From the NCBI RefSeq assembly GCF_018100925.1, contig NZ_JAGJEH010000001.1:620001-684000 (forward strand): a stretch of DNA of 64,000 bases. Reading direction: 5' to 3'. Both the position numbers and the translations under genes were made by a program. Shown in pieces: positions 45,508 to 54,603 of the stretch. The first letter of the stretch is position 1. Each line of letters opens with the position of its first letter. Under the pieces are notes generated by a model. That model searched no databases. It was not told the DNA's origin and worked only from the letters and a program-made list of their open reading frames with translations. The stretch comes from Pseudoalteromonas luteoviolacea (GTDB lineage: Bacteria; Pseudomonadota; Gammaproteobacteria; Enterobacterales; Alteromonadaceae).

Positions 45508-45900
45508 CTACTGTTCGTAAAACATGCCCTTTTGCGTTAGCCAAGACTTAGCGTCATCTAAATTTAGAAAGATTTGTGTATCGACATTAGGCATTGCTTC
45601 GTGGATCAACTCAACTAAGGCTTGCTGGTATGAAGCGCCACAAACAACAGCTTCGTACTGCTGATTTTGCTCGTTACTCCACTGGCTATAGCGTTTTATA
45701 TGCGCCCAAGCCTCTGGGACCAATAGCTCAAACTGTGTTAAGTTGACTAAACACGCCCATGGTTTGTCAGCTAGTAGGTGAACATTTTTTTGATACTCAT
45801 CACTCCAACGCAAAGCGGTCTCAAGATTCCAAGCACCCATGGCGTCAACAACAATGGTTTGCCCTTTAATGTACATTTCAAAGTTACCATGTTCACGCAT
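45508..45900 (-). CDS. STAS-like single-domain protein
   Basis: 130 residues, cytoplasmic. The beta-alpha order (FEMYIKGQTIVVDAMGAW, WACLVNLTQFELLVPEAW, YEAVVCGASYQQALVELI, DTQIFLNLDDAKSWL) fits SpoIIAA/STAS-type folds. A conserved phosphorylatable serine is not evident. It has a strong RBS (GGGAGGG). It lies downstream of the MDR reductase, separated by a hairpin. Confidence 0.55.
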   Translation of the reverse strand: MREHGNFEMYIKGQTIVVDAMGAWNLETALRWSDEYQKNVHLLADKPWACLVNLTQFELLVPEAWAHIKRYSQWSNEQNQQYEAVVCGASYQQALVELIHEAMPNVDTQIFLNLDDAKSWLTQKGMFYEQ

Positions 45901-45923
45901 GCAGCCCTCCCGAGTTATATCAA

Positions 45924-45964
45924 AACACTGACATGAGCTTCATTTTGGAGCTTATGCCAGTGTT
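45924..45964 (-). terminator. Probable terminator between MDR reductase and STAS-like gene
   Basis: ACACTG-CAT-AGCT and AGCT-ATG-CAGTGT arms with two mismatches, followed on the minus strand by TTTT. Confidence 0.55.
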
Positions 45965-46017
45965 AGTGAAAATGCAAAGAAGGCGCTTAGTTTATCGTTT
46001 AGCTTGGTTTAATTTAG

Positions 46018-47031
46018 TTACCATTGAACACAAATTTTACCAAAATGTGAGCCTGATACTTGATATCGAAATGCATCGGCAAGAGAGCCGTAATCGAATA
46101 CTTTGTCTATTACAGGTCTCACATTATTTGCTTCGAGTGCTTTTACATAATCTTGTTGTTGGCTTCGACTCCCCACCAGCAGACCTTGTAGTCGTGCCTG
46201 TTTAAACATCAATTGTGCAGTTGGCAGATTGCCTTCAAAGCCTGTTAATACACCTATTAGGTAGATATTTCCGCCAACAGCAACGGATTCAACAGATTGG
46301 GCAAGTGTGCCCGGTCCACCTACCTCAATTATGTGTTCTGCGCCCTTACCATCTGTGATAGCTAATACATCTTTAGCCCATTCTGGGTTGGTTTTATAAT
46401 TAATAATGTGATCTGCGCCTAGTGCTTTTGCACTTTGCAGCTTTTCGTCAGAGGAGGAAGTTACAATCACCTTTGCGCCAAACATTTTACCGATTTGCAG
46501 CGCTGCTAAAGATACACCGCCAGTTCCCAAAGTAACGATTGTTTCACCGGCTTTTAAGTTGCCGTCGCTCACTAGTGCGCGCCATGCAGTTAAACCTGCC
46601 GTGGTGATGGTTGAAGCTTCCAGATGAGACCAGCCCTTTGGTGCGAGCGTAAATGCAGAAGCGTCCCTCGTTACATACTCCGCAGCCATGCCATCTATGC
46701 CATCTCCCGGCGTCTTAGCAAAATCTCCAACTGCGTGGCTCGGGCTTCCTGAAAGCCATTGAGGGAAGAATGTTGAAACGACATGGTCGCCCACTTTAAA
46801 TTCAGTGACTCCTTGGCCAACTGCAACAACCACTCCGGCACCATCCGAGAGCAGTACTCGCTCTTGCTCGAGTGGTAGATGTCCGTCTGCAACCAAGTAA
46901 TCATGATAGTTCAGTGAGCTTGCCAATATCTGTACTTTGATCTCCCCTTTTACCGGAGCTGAAGATTCTGTGTCTTTAGATAAATATATGTTTTCCAATC
47001 CACCTGCTTTTTTTACCTTTATTGACTGCAT
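46018..47031 (-). CDS. MDR-family NAD(P)H-dependent reductase/alcohol dehydrogenase
   Basis: 337 residues. A GroES-like N-terminal domain (HDYLVADGHLPLEQERVLLS, GVGVVVAVGQGV-type turn) is followed by a Rossmann fold (LGTGGVSLAALQIGKMFGAK, VIVTSSSDEKL, ALGADHIINYKTNPEW). The catalytic zinc cysteine/histidine set is not seen, so quinone-oxidoreductase-type activity is likelier than a zinc alcohol dehydrogenase. It is divergent from a lysR gene and probably controlled by it. Confidence 0.88.
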   Translation of the reverse strand: MQSIKVKKAGGLENIYLSKDTESSAPVKGEIKVQILASSLNYHDYLVADGHLPLEQERVLLSDGAGVVVAVGQGVTEFKVGDHVVSTFFPQWLSGSPSHAVGDFAKTPGDGIDGMAAEYVTRDASAFTLAPKGWSHLEASTITTAGLTAWRALVSDGNLKAGETIVTLGTGGVSLAALQIGKMFGAKVIVTSSSDEKLQSAKALGADHIINYKTNPEWAKDVLAITDGKGAEHIIEVGGPGTLAQSVESVAVGGNIYLIGVLTGFEGNLPTAQLMFKQARLQGLLVGSRSQQQDYVKALEANNVRPVIDKVFDYGSLADAFRYQVSGSHFGKICVQW

Positions 47032-47164
47032 TTATTTGTACTCCGAACATTTAGCTTTGTTGCTTTAAGTGGTTTATTAATTAGCTAGCCTGTACGTAGA
47101 CTAACCAAAGTAGTGCCATTTTAATAAAGCTAAAAAACTAGAAAAAGATTGTGCTTATTGTAAT

Positions 47165-47188
47165 ATTAACAATTAAATGATTGTTAAT
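47165..47188. promoter_or_regulatory. Perfect inverted repeat in the LysR/MDR intergenic region
   Basis: ATTAACAAT-N6-ATTGTTAAT contains a T-N11-A LysR-type site and lies 11 bases before the lysR start. It is likely the autoregulatory recognition site. Confidence 0.65.
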
Positions 47189-47199
47189 TGGTGTGGTAA

Positions 47200-48096
47200 A
47201 TGACTGAATTGGATAAGCTGGATGTCAAGCAAATGCGGTTGCTTCTTCTGCTACTCGAAAAGCAAAGTATTAGCAGAGTGGCTGAATCTTTGAATGTCAG
47301 CCAACAAGCTGTGAGTCTTCAACTTAAGTCTCTAAGAGCTATTTTTAACAATCAGCTTTTTGTGCGTCATGGCAGAGGCATTGCACCCACACCTAAGGCA
47401 TTGTCGTTAGGTAAAATGCTTGAGGGGGTTTTAAACGTATTGGAAGGCGCGGTTCGCACAGATGACTTTGATCCAGAAGAAGTTGAGAGGACAATCGTGA
47501 TTTCGTCCACTGATTACGCGCAGCAAGTTGTGACTACGGCGTTGTTTTGCCATTTCAGGAAGATTGCGCCAAATTTAAAGCTTATTATTAAAGACCTAGA
47601 AATTGAAACACTAACCGAGTCGTTGACAAAGGGCACTGTTGATTTTGCAATCACGATCCCCGATTTTTTGGACTCAAATATCCCATATAAACGCCTCTAC
47701 AACGAAAGTTATCGGCTCGTGACTAGTGCAAAGAGTACATTGAGTGCGCACATCAAGATTCAAGAACTTAACAACCATAATCACCTTATTGTGTCTCCAG
47801 CCCGTGCAAACCTAAGAGGTTCCTCTACTGAGTGGTTTAAAAAGTATCAGGTTGAGCGCAATATTGTCGCATCGATTCCATCATTTAAAATAATGAGTGA
47901 ATATGTACACGACTCTGATGTGGTTGCGTTTATTCCAAAAAGAATGCTACCGGATCCAAAGCTTAAAGAAATCCAATTGCCAGACTACCCACCTGGCTTC
48001 AGTGTAGTGCTTGCTTGGCACCAAAAAACAGCAAATGATCCTTTTTATAAATGGGTTGTAGAACAAATCACCTTGATCTGTAGCAAGCTGGATTGA
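47200..48096 (+). CDS. LysR-family transcriptional regulator
   Basis: 298 residues, standard LysR length. The winged helix is at the N-terminus (LDVKQMRLLLLLLEKQSISR, VAESLNVSQQAVSLQLKSLR), and the periplasmic-binding-like effector domain follows (TIVISSTDYAQQVVTTALFC onward). It is divergent from the MDR reductase gene, the classic arrangement for a regulator and its target. A perfect inverted repeat lies 11 bases upstream. The inducer is unknown. Confidence 0.92.
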   Translation: MTELDKLDVKQMRLLLLLLEKQSISRVAESLNVSQQAVSLQLKSLRAIFNNQLFVRHGRGIAPTPKALSLGKMLEGVLNVLEGAVRTDDFDPEEVERTIVISSTDYAQQVVTTALFCHFRKIAPNLKLIIKDLEIETLTESLTKGTVDFAITIPDFLDSNIPYKRLYNESYRLVTSAKSTLSAHIKIQELNNHNHLIVSPARANLRGSSTEWFKKYQVERNIVASIPSFKIMSEYVHDSDVVAFIPKRMLPDPKLKEIQLPDYPPGFSVVLAWHQKTANDPFYKWVVEQITLICSKLD

Positions 48097-48404
48097 GAGT
48101 TTAGGCCGAGCTTATTACTGGTTTATACGTCCGGCAGATAACGACATAATTTCTAGGAATATATGACCATCGTATATTCTTAGGCTACCTCCCGTCCTCA
48201 CATATTAAAAGTCAATCAAGCGGTGCACATTGTCTGAGATACTCATGCGTTAAATCACGGTGGTTAGAAGAACAAAACTGTCCATGTGTAAGTCTCTAGA
48301 AAGGTTCAAAGGTTATGTTTAGGCAAAACATAGTATGAAATGGGCACTTATTTAGGAAACTAAATAGGTGTGAACTTTGAATTATCTGTTCTGGCGGTGG
48401 TGGA
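48097..48404. other. Intergenic stretch
   Basis: No gene or terminator with a clear T-run recognised. It probably carries the lpxO promoter. Confidence 0.4.
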
Positions 48405-49373
48405 ATGATTAGCTTTTATATATTGATTCTTATAATGTCTTTTACAACGTTATCAATATTATATGTATATAAATTTAGGGGCCAAGCAAGGTTTGCTAGT
48501 TTTGTTGAATATTTGCGTAAAGGCTGGCCGATATTTGCCCCTCTAAATGTACTTTTATACCTTTCTACAAAACGTGGCGCGAGAAGTGCTTTTGTTGATG
48601 CAGGCCAGTTTGAAGGGTTAGCTATATTACAAGATAACTGGCAAGAAATAAGTAAAGAAGTAAATAATTTATATCACTTAGGCTACTTTGAAAAGACCAC
48701 AAATAAAGACAACTTAAGCTTTTATGATGTCGGATTTAGGACATTTTATAAATATGGTTGGAGTAAATTCTACTGTACTTGGTATGGTACAACCCTAAAT
48801 TCAGCCAAGGAATTATGCCCAAACACAATAAAGCTGCTTGAGCAAATTCCAAGTGTCAATGGCGCAATGTTCACAATTTTACCAGCTAGGTCGAAGTTAA
48901 CTCGTCATCTAGACCCAATAGCTTGCTCGTTTAGATATCATTTGGCGCTAGACACGCCAAATAGCTCAGACTGCTTTATTAATGTCGACGGAAAAAAGCA
49001 AGCGTGGCGAAATGGTGAAGCGTTTATTTTTGATGAAACCTACCTACATTTTGTCGAAAATAATACTGACAAACCTCGATTAATTTTAATGTGTGATATC
49101 GAGCGGCCATTGGGCTTGTTTGGGAGAGTATTTAATCGACTATACAAAAAGCTAGTGAGAATGATGTTAGTGCCCAACTTACCCGGCGATCAAGCTGGTG
49201 CAATCAATGGGTTATTTAGTAAAGTTACACCTGTTTTAAACAGTGCAAAACGGCTAAAACAGGCTAATAAAAAAATCTACTACCCGATAAAGTGGGCATT
49301 TAATACTTTGCTCATATGTATCTTTATGGCGTTTATTTATGCTTTTTTGTCGTTACTAGCAACGGTATTTTAG
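48405..49373 (+). CDS. lpxO: LpxO-type lipid A hydroxylase
   Basis: 322 residues. A membrane helix at the N-terminus (about 4-20) is followed by an aspartyl/asparaginyl beta-hydroxylase domain. The Fe(II) site is H168-x-D170 (RHLDP) and H215, with R225 for 2-oxoglutarate. YDVGFRTFYKYGWSKFY, CPNTIKLLEQIPSVNGAMF, RNGEAFIFDETYLHFVENN and DIERPL match LpxO closely. The enzyme adds a 2-hydroxyl to the secondary acyl chain of lipid A at the inner membrane with O2 and 2-oxoglutarate. The extra C-terminal helix (about 300-320) is hydrophobic. It is a single gene. No PhoP-like site was looked for in detail. Confidence 0.85.
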   Translation: MISFYILILIMSFTTLSILYVYKFRGQARFASFVEYLRKGWPIFAPLNVLLYLSTKRGARSAFVDAGQFEGLAILQDNWQEISKEVNNLYHLGYFEKTTNKDNLSFYDVGFRTFYKYGWSKFYCTWYGTTLNSAKELCPNTIKLLEQIPSVNGAMFTILPARSKLTRHLDPIACSFRYHLALDTPNSSDCFINVDGKKQAWRNGEAFIFDETYLHFVENNTDKPRLILMCDIERPLGLFGRVFNRLYKKLVRMMLVPNLPGDQAGAINGLFSKVTPVLNSAKRLKQANKKIYYPIKWAFNTLLICIFMAFIYAFLSLLATVF

Positions 49374-49792
49374 ATTTTGAACCTAGCCAAATCGCATATA
49401 CAACATATGCTGTTTGGCGACCCTTGTATTAATTTCTTTTGCCACCTAACCCTTGAATTGAGTTAGTTTTTGATATGGTAAACACGCTAGAGCAAAAAGC
49501 TCGCATATTATAGCCTTGTTCCTAGGTTACCTATCGAGTTGTGGGTCGCCTTGTCAAAAAAACAACGTCGATAGCACCGACATTCAACATTTTCCTCACT
49601 GATTTTGATGTTACGTATAAACGCGCAGTAGCGCATTGCCACCACCAATTGGAGTAACACATTTGATTGCATCATTATATAAGTAAGTTACTGATTTAAT
49701 TGTTTAATAATTACTTTTTTGTGGCTGAAACTGTCAATTTATCAAAGCTGTACTAGTGAAGCTTTTAAGTTGGAGTATAAAAATAAATCAAA
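49374..49792. other. Intergenic stretch upstream of the RND promoter
   Basis: No gene seen. A short GCATAT/ATATGC inverted repeat is the only structure. Confidence 0.4.
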
Positions 49793-49855
49793 AATGACAC
49801 ATTGTCATTATTTTCTTCCTGAGTATAATTGAAAAAATGACATGGTGTCATTTTT
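49793..49855 (+). promoter_or_regulatory. RND efflux promoter with two repressor operators
   Basis: Two sites share AATGACA-N3-TGTCATT: 49793-49809 and 49833-49855 (with longer A/T flanks). Between them TTGTCA (49802-49807) and TATAAT (49824-49829) with a 16-base spacer form a strong sigma-70 promoter. The first operator covers the -35 and the second the start point, as expected for repression by a TetR-type protein. No tetR is adjacent. Confidence 0.75.
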
Positions 49856-49868
49856 GTGGGTAAATACG

Positions 49869-50921
49869 ATGAAGAAAGCAATTTTTACTGTTTCGCTGAC
49901 TAGCATTTTGATGTTGGTGGGCTGCGACGAGCCTCTGGAAAATGGCGTCGTGCTGGCGCCAAAACCAGCTAAGTTATATGAGATCAAAGAAAAGCCGGCG
50001 ATGCATTTGGTTCATTTGCCAGCATTTGTTGAAGCTGCCAAAGAAACCGCGGTCACCTTTCAAGTGCCGGGGCAGATAAATAAAATTACGCTCCAAGAAG
50101 GGCAAGAAGTAAAAAAAGGCCAGTTGTTGGCTCAGTTGGACCAGCGAGATTACAAAAACGCTTTAATGAGTGCGCGAGCCGATTTCAGGCAAGCCGAATC
50201 TGACTATCGAAGAGCGGCAAACTTAATCGGCCAAAAAGCCATTTCACAAAGTTTATTGGATCAAAGGTTAACACAGAAAAACAAGGCAAAATCTGCGCTA
50301 GATAGTGCTCAAAAAAAGTTGGATGACTCCACACTGGTAGCGCCATACGACGCAATAGTCGCAAAGGTTCACATTGAAAAGTTCGAGAATGTTGCGCCTC
50401 AGCAACCCATTGTGACCTTGCTAAGCTCAAAAGGGTCTCATGCTGTTGTACATGTACCTGCAAGCCTCGTTATAAAATCAGATACAGAGATGCCAGTTCG
50501 TGTTTCTCTAGAGCTTGATGCCGCGCCCGGTATCGAAATTGAAACAACCATGTTTGAAGCTGCTGCAAAGGCCAACCCAAGTACACAGACTTTTGAAGTG
50601 AGGTATGCATTCCAACCACCAAAAGGTCTTGTCGTTTTGCCCGGAATGACCGGGACACTTAAAGGTGAGTTCAGCTCCTCCAACACAATAGACGCTAACG
50701 TATATGTCGTTCCTCTTGGTGCGGTTGTGGCTCAGGCAGGAGAAACGTTTGTTTGGGTAGTTGATATGACAACCAATAAGGTTGAGCGCAGACAGATTAA
50801 GGTGTCACCTCATAGTCAAAACAAAGTATCCGTAACAGGATTGACAGAAGGTGAAGTCATCGTTGCTGCGGGAGGACATTACCTTTTTGAAGGCGCCAAA
50901 GTGCGTCCATACAAACAGTAA
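49869..50921 (+). CDS. RND efflux membrane-fusion protein (HlyD/AcrA type), lipoprotein
   Basis: 350 residues from ATG 49869; the earlier ATG at 49842 lies inside an operator and is rejected. The signal ends in a lipobox (LMLVGC, Cys19). The lipoyl/hairpin parts are visible: QVPGQINKITLQEGQEVKKG, QLDQRDYKNAL, a coiled-coil hairpin (about 95-140), and DDSTLVAPYDAIVAKVHIEK. It links the inner-membrane pump to an outer-membrane channel, which is not encoded here. It is co-transcribed with the permease nine bases downstream. The substrate is unknown. Confidence 0.92.
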   Translation: MKKAIFTVSLTSILMLVGCDEPLENGVVLAPKPAKLYEIKEKPAMHLVHLPAFVEAAKETAVTFQVPGQINKITLQEGQEVKKGQLLAQLDQRDYKNALMSARADFRQAESDYRRAANLIGQKAISQSLLDQRLTQKNKAKSALDSAQKKLDDSTLVAPYDAIVAKVHIEKFENVAPQQPIVTLLSSKGSHAVVHVPASLVIKSDTEMPVRVSLELDAAPGIEIETTMFEAAAKANPSTQTFEVRYAFQPPKGLVVLPGMTGTLKGEFSSSNTIDANVYVVPLGAVVAQAGETFVWVVDMTTNKVERRQIKVSPHSQNKVSVTGLTEGEVIVAAGGHYLFEGAKVRPYKQ

Positions 50922-50930
50922 GGGGTATGC

Positions 50931-53900
50931 ATGAACATCGCTGAATACTTTATCAACCGAAGGCTATTGAGTTGGATTATCATTCTAGCATCTTTTGCTT
51001 TTGGCTATAACGCGTATACCAATATGCCCAGGTTGGAAGACCCTGAGTTTTTAATTCGGGAGGCGCAAATTGTCACTCAATACCCCGGCGCATCGCCTCA
51101 AGAGGTTACCGATGAGGTGTCGGACATACTGGAGTCAGAGATCCAAGGTATGCAGGAAGTCTCCAAAATTACTGCGACCTCCTATTTTGGTTACTCTGTG
51201 ATAAAAGTTGAGGTCAAGCACACATTCTCTAAATCACGTAAAGAACTTAACGCGGTGTGGACTCGACTTCGTGGCAAAATAGACAATGCGTCGCAAAGTC
51301 TGCCTCCTGGAGCTGGCAGGCCTTTTGTGAACGACGACTATGGCGATGTGTTTGGTTTACTCTATTTTGTTACAGGTGAAGGTTACAGCATTCAAGAACT
51401 TGAAGAGTATGCTAAAAACCTCAGAAAAGACCTTTTGAGTGTTGATGGTGTGGCAAAAGTCTCTTTAATGGGTGAGCAACAAGAAGTCATCACAATAGAA
51501 ATATCAAGAGATAGAGCAGCTGCATTGGGGGTCTCAATCGCGGGCGTGTTCAACAGCCTATCGCAACAAAATGCCATGGTTGCTGCGGGTGACATACGTG
51601 TTGGCGACCAACGGCTAACGATTTACCCAACGGGGAAGTTAGACTCGCTTAGTGATATCAAGCAAATTATGGTGTCTGTGCCTGATCAAAATGACCTTGT
51701 ACGCATTGGTGATATTGCTACGGTAAAAAGACAAGAAGCTGAACCTGCAACCTTGTACTCACGGTTTAATGGAGCGCCTTCCATTGCCATTGGGATATCA
51801 AATGTGAGTGGCGCAAATATAGCTGTTATAGGTGAGCAGATCAGGACGAAGCTTGATGATACGTCGCACAATCGCCCGCTTGGCATAACGGTACATGAGT
51901 TTTATCACCAAGGAGACATTGTCAATGAAGCAGTAGATAGTTTTGCAATCAATGTGCTGTTGGCCATTTTGATTGTGCTCGGTACTTTGTTCATTTTTAT
52001 GGGCGTTCAGTCCGCAATTGTAATAGGTGCTGTTTTAGCCATCATCATCGCAGCAACCGTTGCCACAATTGATATGATGGGCATCCCGATGCACCGTATA
52101 TCGCTGGGTGCACTTATCATTGCCTTGGGTATGCTGGTGGATAATGCAATCGTGATTACTGAGGGAATACTGATCGGTGTGAAATCTGGGAGAAGTGTGA
52201 CTCAGTCTGCCAATGACGTCGTGGGTAAAACAAAGTGGGCTTTATTGGGCGGCACTATTGTCGGTATCATTGCTTTTGCACCAATTGGCTTTGCGCCAGG
52301 CGACACCGCTGAATACACTAACCATCTGTTTTGGGTAATTTTGATTTCACTTTCGTATAGCTGGATATTTGCCATTGGTTTGGTCCCAATGTTAGCTGAC
52401 ATTGTATTTCCAAAACCAAAAAATGCACAGATGGATGAGAGCGAGCAATCAGTTTCTGACAGTCGATTCATGAAGTTGTACAAACACTTCATGCACCAAG
52501 TTCTTAGATTTCGATGGTTTGCAATATTCATGGCTATTGGAATGTTTTTTGCCGCTGGATGGGGTTTGATGTACGTTAAAGAGGGGTTTTTCCCAACGTC
52601 AACGACACCACAGATAGCAATTGACTACTGGTTGCCTGAAGGGACAGATATATCGGCCTCAAAGCGCGATGTACTGAAAATAGAAAAGGAGCTGCAAAGT
52701 TACCAAGGCATTATAAATATGCACTCGGTTATTGGTTCAGGTTCTTTGCGCTATATGCTGATTTACTCACCAGAGTTACCCAATAGTGCATATAGCCAGA
52801 TAATATTAAGTGTTGATTCCCTTGATAGAATTGAGGGTTTAATTAGCAAAATACAAGCCTACCTTGATAGAGAGTACCCAAGTGCGCAAGCACGCGTTTG
52901 GCGATTTAGACTTGGGCCGAGCCAAGGTTCAAAAATTGAGGCGACATTTTATGGCCCCGATCCAGTAGTGCTTCGTAAACTTGCTCAGCAGGCGACAGAT
53001 ATTATGGCAAGTACCCCTACAGCGACTGCAATAAAAACCAATTGGCGCCAGCAAATACCCGTTTTAAGGCCTGAATACGATGCCGCTAGAGGCGGGAGAT
53101 TAGGTGTGTCTCGTGAAGATTTTGCAGATGCGCTCAACGGTAATTTTACGGGTAAAACAGTGGGTTTATATCGTGACAATGATCGTAGGCTACCTATCGT
53201 ATTTAGAGCGCCTGAAGATGAACGCAATGATATATCGCTTGCGCAGGACATTCAAGTGCCAAGTAAAGTTACAGGTTCTACAGTGCCGCTATCTGAGTCC
53301 ATGAAAGGAATGGATATTCAATGGATGGATGGACAAATGCAGCGCGAAAACCGGGTCTGGACGCTAAAGGTTCAAGCTGATCCTGCTTCCGGTATTATTG
53401 CATCGGATTTACTCACTGAATTGAGGCCAAAAATCGAGGCTATCGCCCTTCCTCCGGGCTACTACTTGCGTTGGGATGGTGAATATGGAGATAGTGAAAA
53501 AGCCAATGCTGAATTGGCATCTACCCTACCCATTGGGCTTTTGGCAATGGTACTGGTTGTTGTCTTGCTTTTTAATGCAATTCGTCAGGCGGCAATAATT
53601 TGGTTGATAGTACCCTTAGCCGTAATTGGGGTTGTAGTGGGTCTACTTTTGACAAATACGCAGCTGGAATTTATGGGGTTACTCGGTTTACTTTCATTGT
53701 CTGGACTACTGATAAAAAATGCAATTGTATTGGTCGATCAAATGGATGATGAAATAAAAGAGGGTAAACCTCGTTATGATGCGGTGATAGACTCGGCTGC
53801 CAGTCGCGTACGGCCTGTAATGATGGGGTCTCTAACAACTGTGTTAGGTGTTATTCCATTGGTGTGGGATGTATTCTTTTCGTCTATGGCGGTAGTGATT

Positions 53901-54023
53901 GCCTTTGGATTAACCTTCGCAACTGTACTTACTTTGGTATTGCTGCCAGCGATATATGCGGTGTTTTTCAATATTCAATCTGATGAAACGTCTGGTACGA
54001 ATAAGACAATGAAATACGCATAA
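50931..54023 (+). CDS. RND efflux inner-membrane permease (AcrB superfamily)
   Basis: 1030 residues, the normal size, with 12 expected membrane helices and two large periplasmic loops. Landmarks: MPRLEDPEFLIREAQIVTQY, LPPGAGRPFVNDDYGDVFGL, IALGMLVDNAIVITEGILIG, and GLLSLSGLLIKNAIVLVDQM. The proton-relay position that is DD in AcrB is D-N here (VDNAIV), with the partner lysine kept (LIKNAI). This is usual in some three-component subfamilies such as TriC-like pumps. It exports an unknown toxic compound in exchange for protons. Confidence 0.92.
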   Translation: MNIAEYFINRRLLSWIIILASFAFGYNAYTNMPRLEDPEFLIREAQIVTQYPGASPQEVTDEVSDILESEIQGMQEVSKITATSYFGYSVIKVEVKHTFSKSRKELNAVWTRLRGKIDNASQSLPPGAGRPFVNDDYGDVFGLLYFVTGEGYSIQELEEYAKNLRKDLLSVDGVAKVSLMGEQQEVITIEISRDRAAALGVSIAGVFNSLSQQNAMVAAGDIRVGDQRLTIYPTGKLDSLSDIKQIMVSVPDQNDLVRIGDIATVKRQEAEPATLYSRFNGAPSIAIGISNVSGANIAVIGEQIRTKLDDTSHNRPLGITVHEFYHQGDIVNEAVDSFAINVLLAILIVLGTLFIFMGVQSAIVIGAVLAIIIAATVATIDMMGIPMHRISLGALIIALGMLVDNAIVITEGILIGVKSGRSVTQSANDVVGKTKWALLGGTIVGIIAFAPIGFAPGDTAEYTNHLFWVILISLSYSWIFAIGLVPMLADIVFPKPKNAQMDESEQSVSDSRFMKLYKHFMHQVLRFRWFAIFMAIGMFFAAGWGLMYVKEGFFPTSTTPQIAIDYWLPEGTDISASKRDVLKIEKELQSYQGIINMHSVIGSGSLRYMLIYSPELPNSAYSQIILSVDSLDRIEGLISKIQAYLDREYPSAQARVWRFRLGPSQGSKIEATFYGPDPVVLRKLAQQATDIMASTPTATAIKTNWRQQIPVLRPEYDAARGGRLGVSREDFADALNGNFTGKTVGLYRDNDRRLPIVFRAPEDERNDISLAQDIQVPSKVTGSTVPLSESMKGMDIQWMDGQMQRENRVWTLKVQADPASGIIASDLLTELRPKIEAIALPPGYYLRWDGEYGDSEKANAELASTLPIGLLAMVLVVVLLFNAIRQAAIIWLIVPLAVIGVVVGLLLTNTQLEFMGLLGLLSLSGLLIKNAIVLVDQMDDEIKEGKPRYDAVIDSAASRVRPVMMGSLTTVLGVIPLVWDVFFSSMAVVIAFGLTFATVLTLVLLPAIYAVFFNIQSDETSGTNKTMKYA

Positions 54024-54603
54024 TAGAGCTGTACTGGCTTAAATGAGTCCCTGTTGATTGATTATTGGAAGCTGTTTTTTATCACAAAAATAATGTGAAG
54101 TATAAGGTAGTCACTTATACCCTCTTGTACTTTAAAGTTGGTATTTAAACTAGTCGATTCAGATTTTACATTTTCAGTGCAAAGAAGTGCATAGGGAAGT
54201 GCCCTTCTAAAATGTCACTACTTGTATGTTTGAATAGGCCCTAGCTTTAAGCCACTTCACTTCTAAGCCTAGCTGCTTTGCGCTAAATGGTTGAGCTTGT
54301 AGATCTAATAGATATCAATGAGGAGGTGGCTCTATAGCTATTGAGTGGTCATCATATAAAGTAAGCACTTGGCTTCTTATTATATACACTATTGTGGTTT
54401 TTATCCCATTATTTAAGCGATAAAAAATGCCTAATTAGGTATTTTGATTGATTATTGTCCGCTCAATAACTTAGCTTAAGTGTGATTGTATAAAACTAAT
54501 TCTAGTGCTAAATAGTTATTCCGTTTCTAAGTTCTATATGAAGTATTGCAAAATAATATTATTTATATAAAGTGCCGGAAAATTAAATAATTTAGGAAAA
54601 CTA
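54024..54603. other. Long AT-rich intergenic stretch
   Basis: No gene, terminator with a T-run, or clear operator recognised. It should contain the promoter of the phospholipase-like gene. Confidence 0.4.

Noticed and set aside
49842..49868. Longer N-terminus for the efflux fusion protein.
   Set aside because: The ATG lies inside the second operator, near the predicted transcript start; ATG 49869 gives a clean lipoprotein signal.
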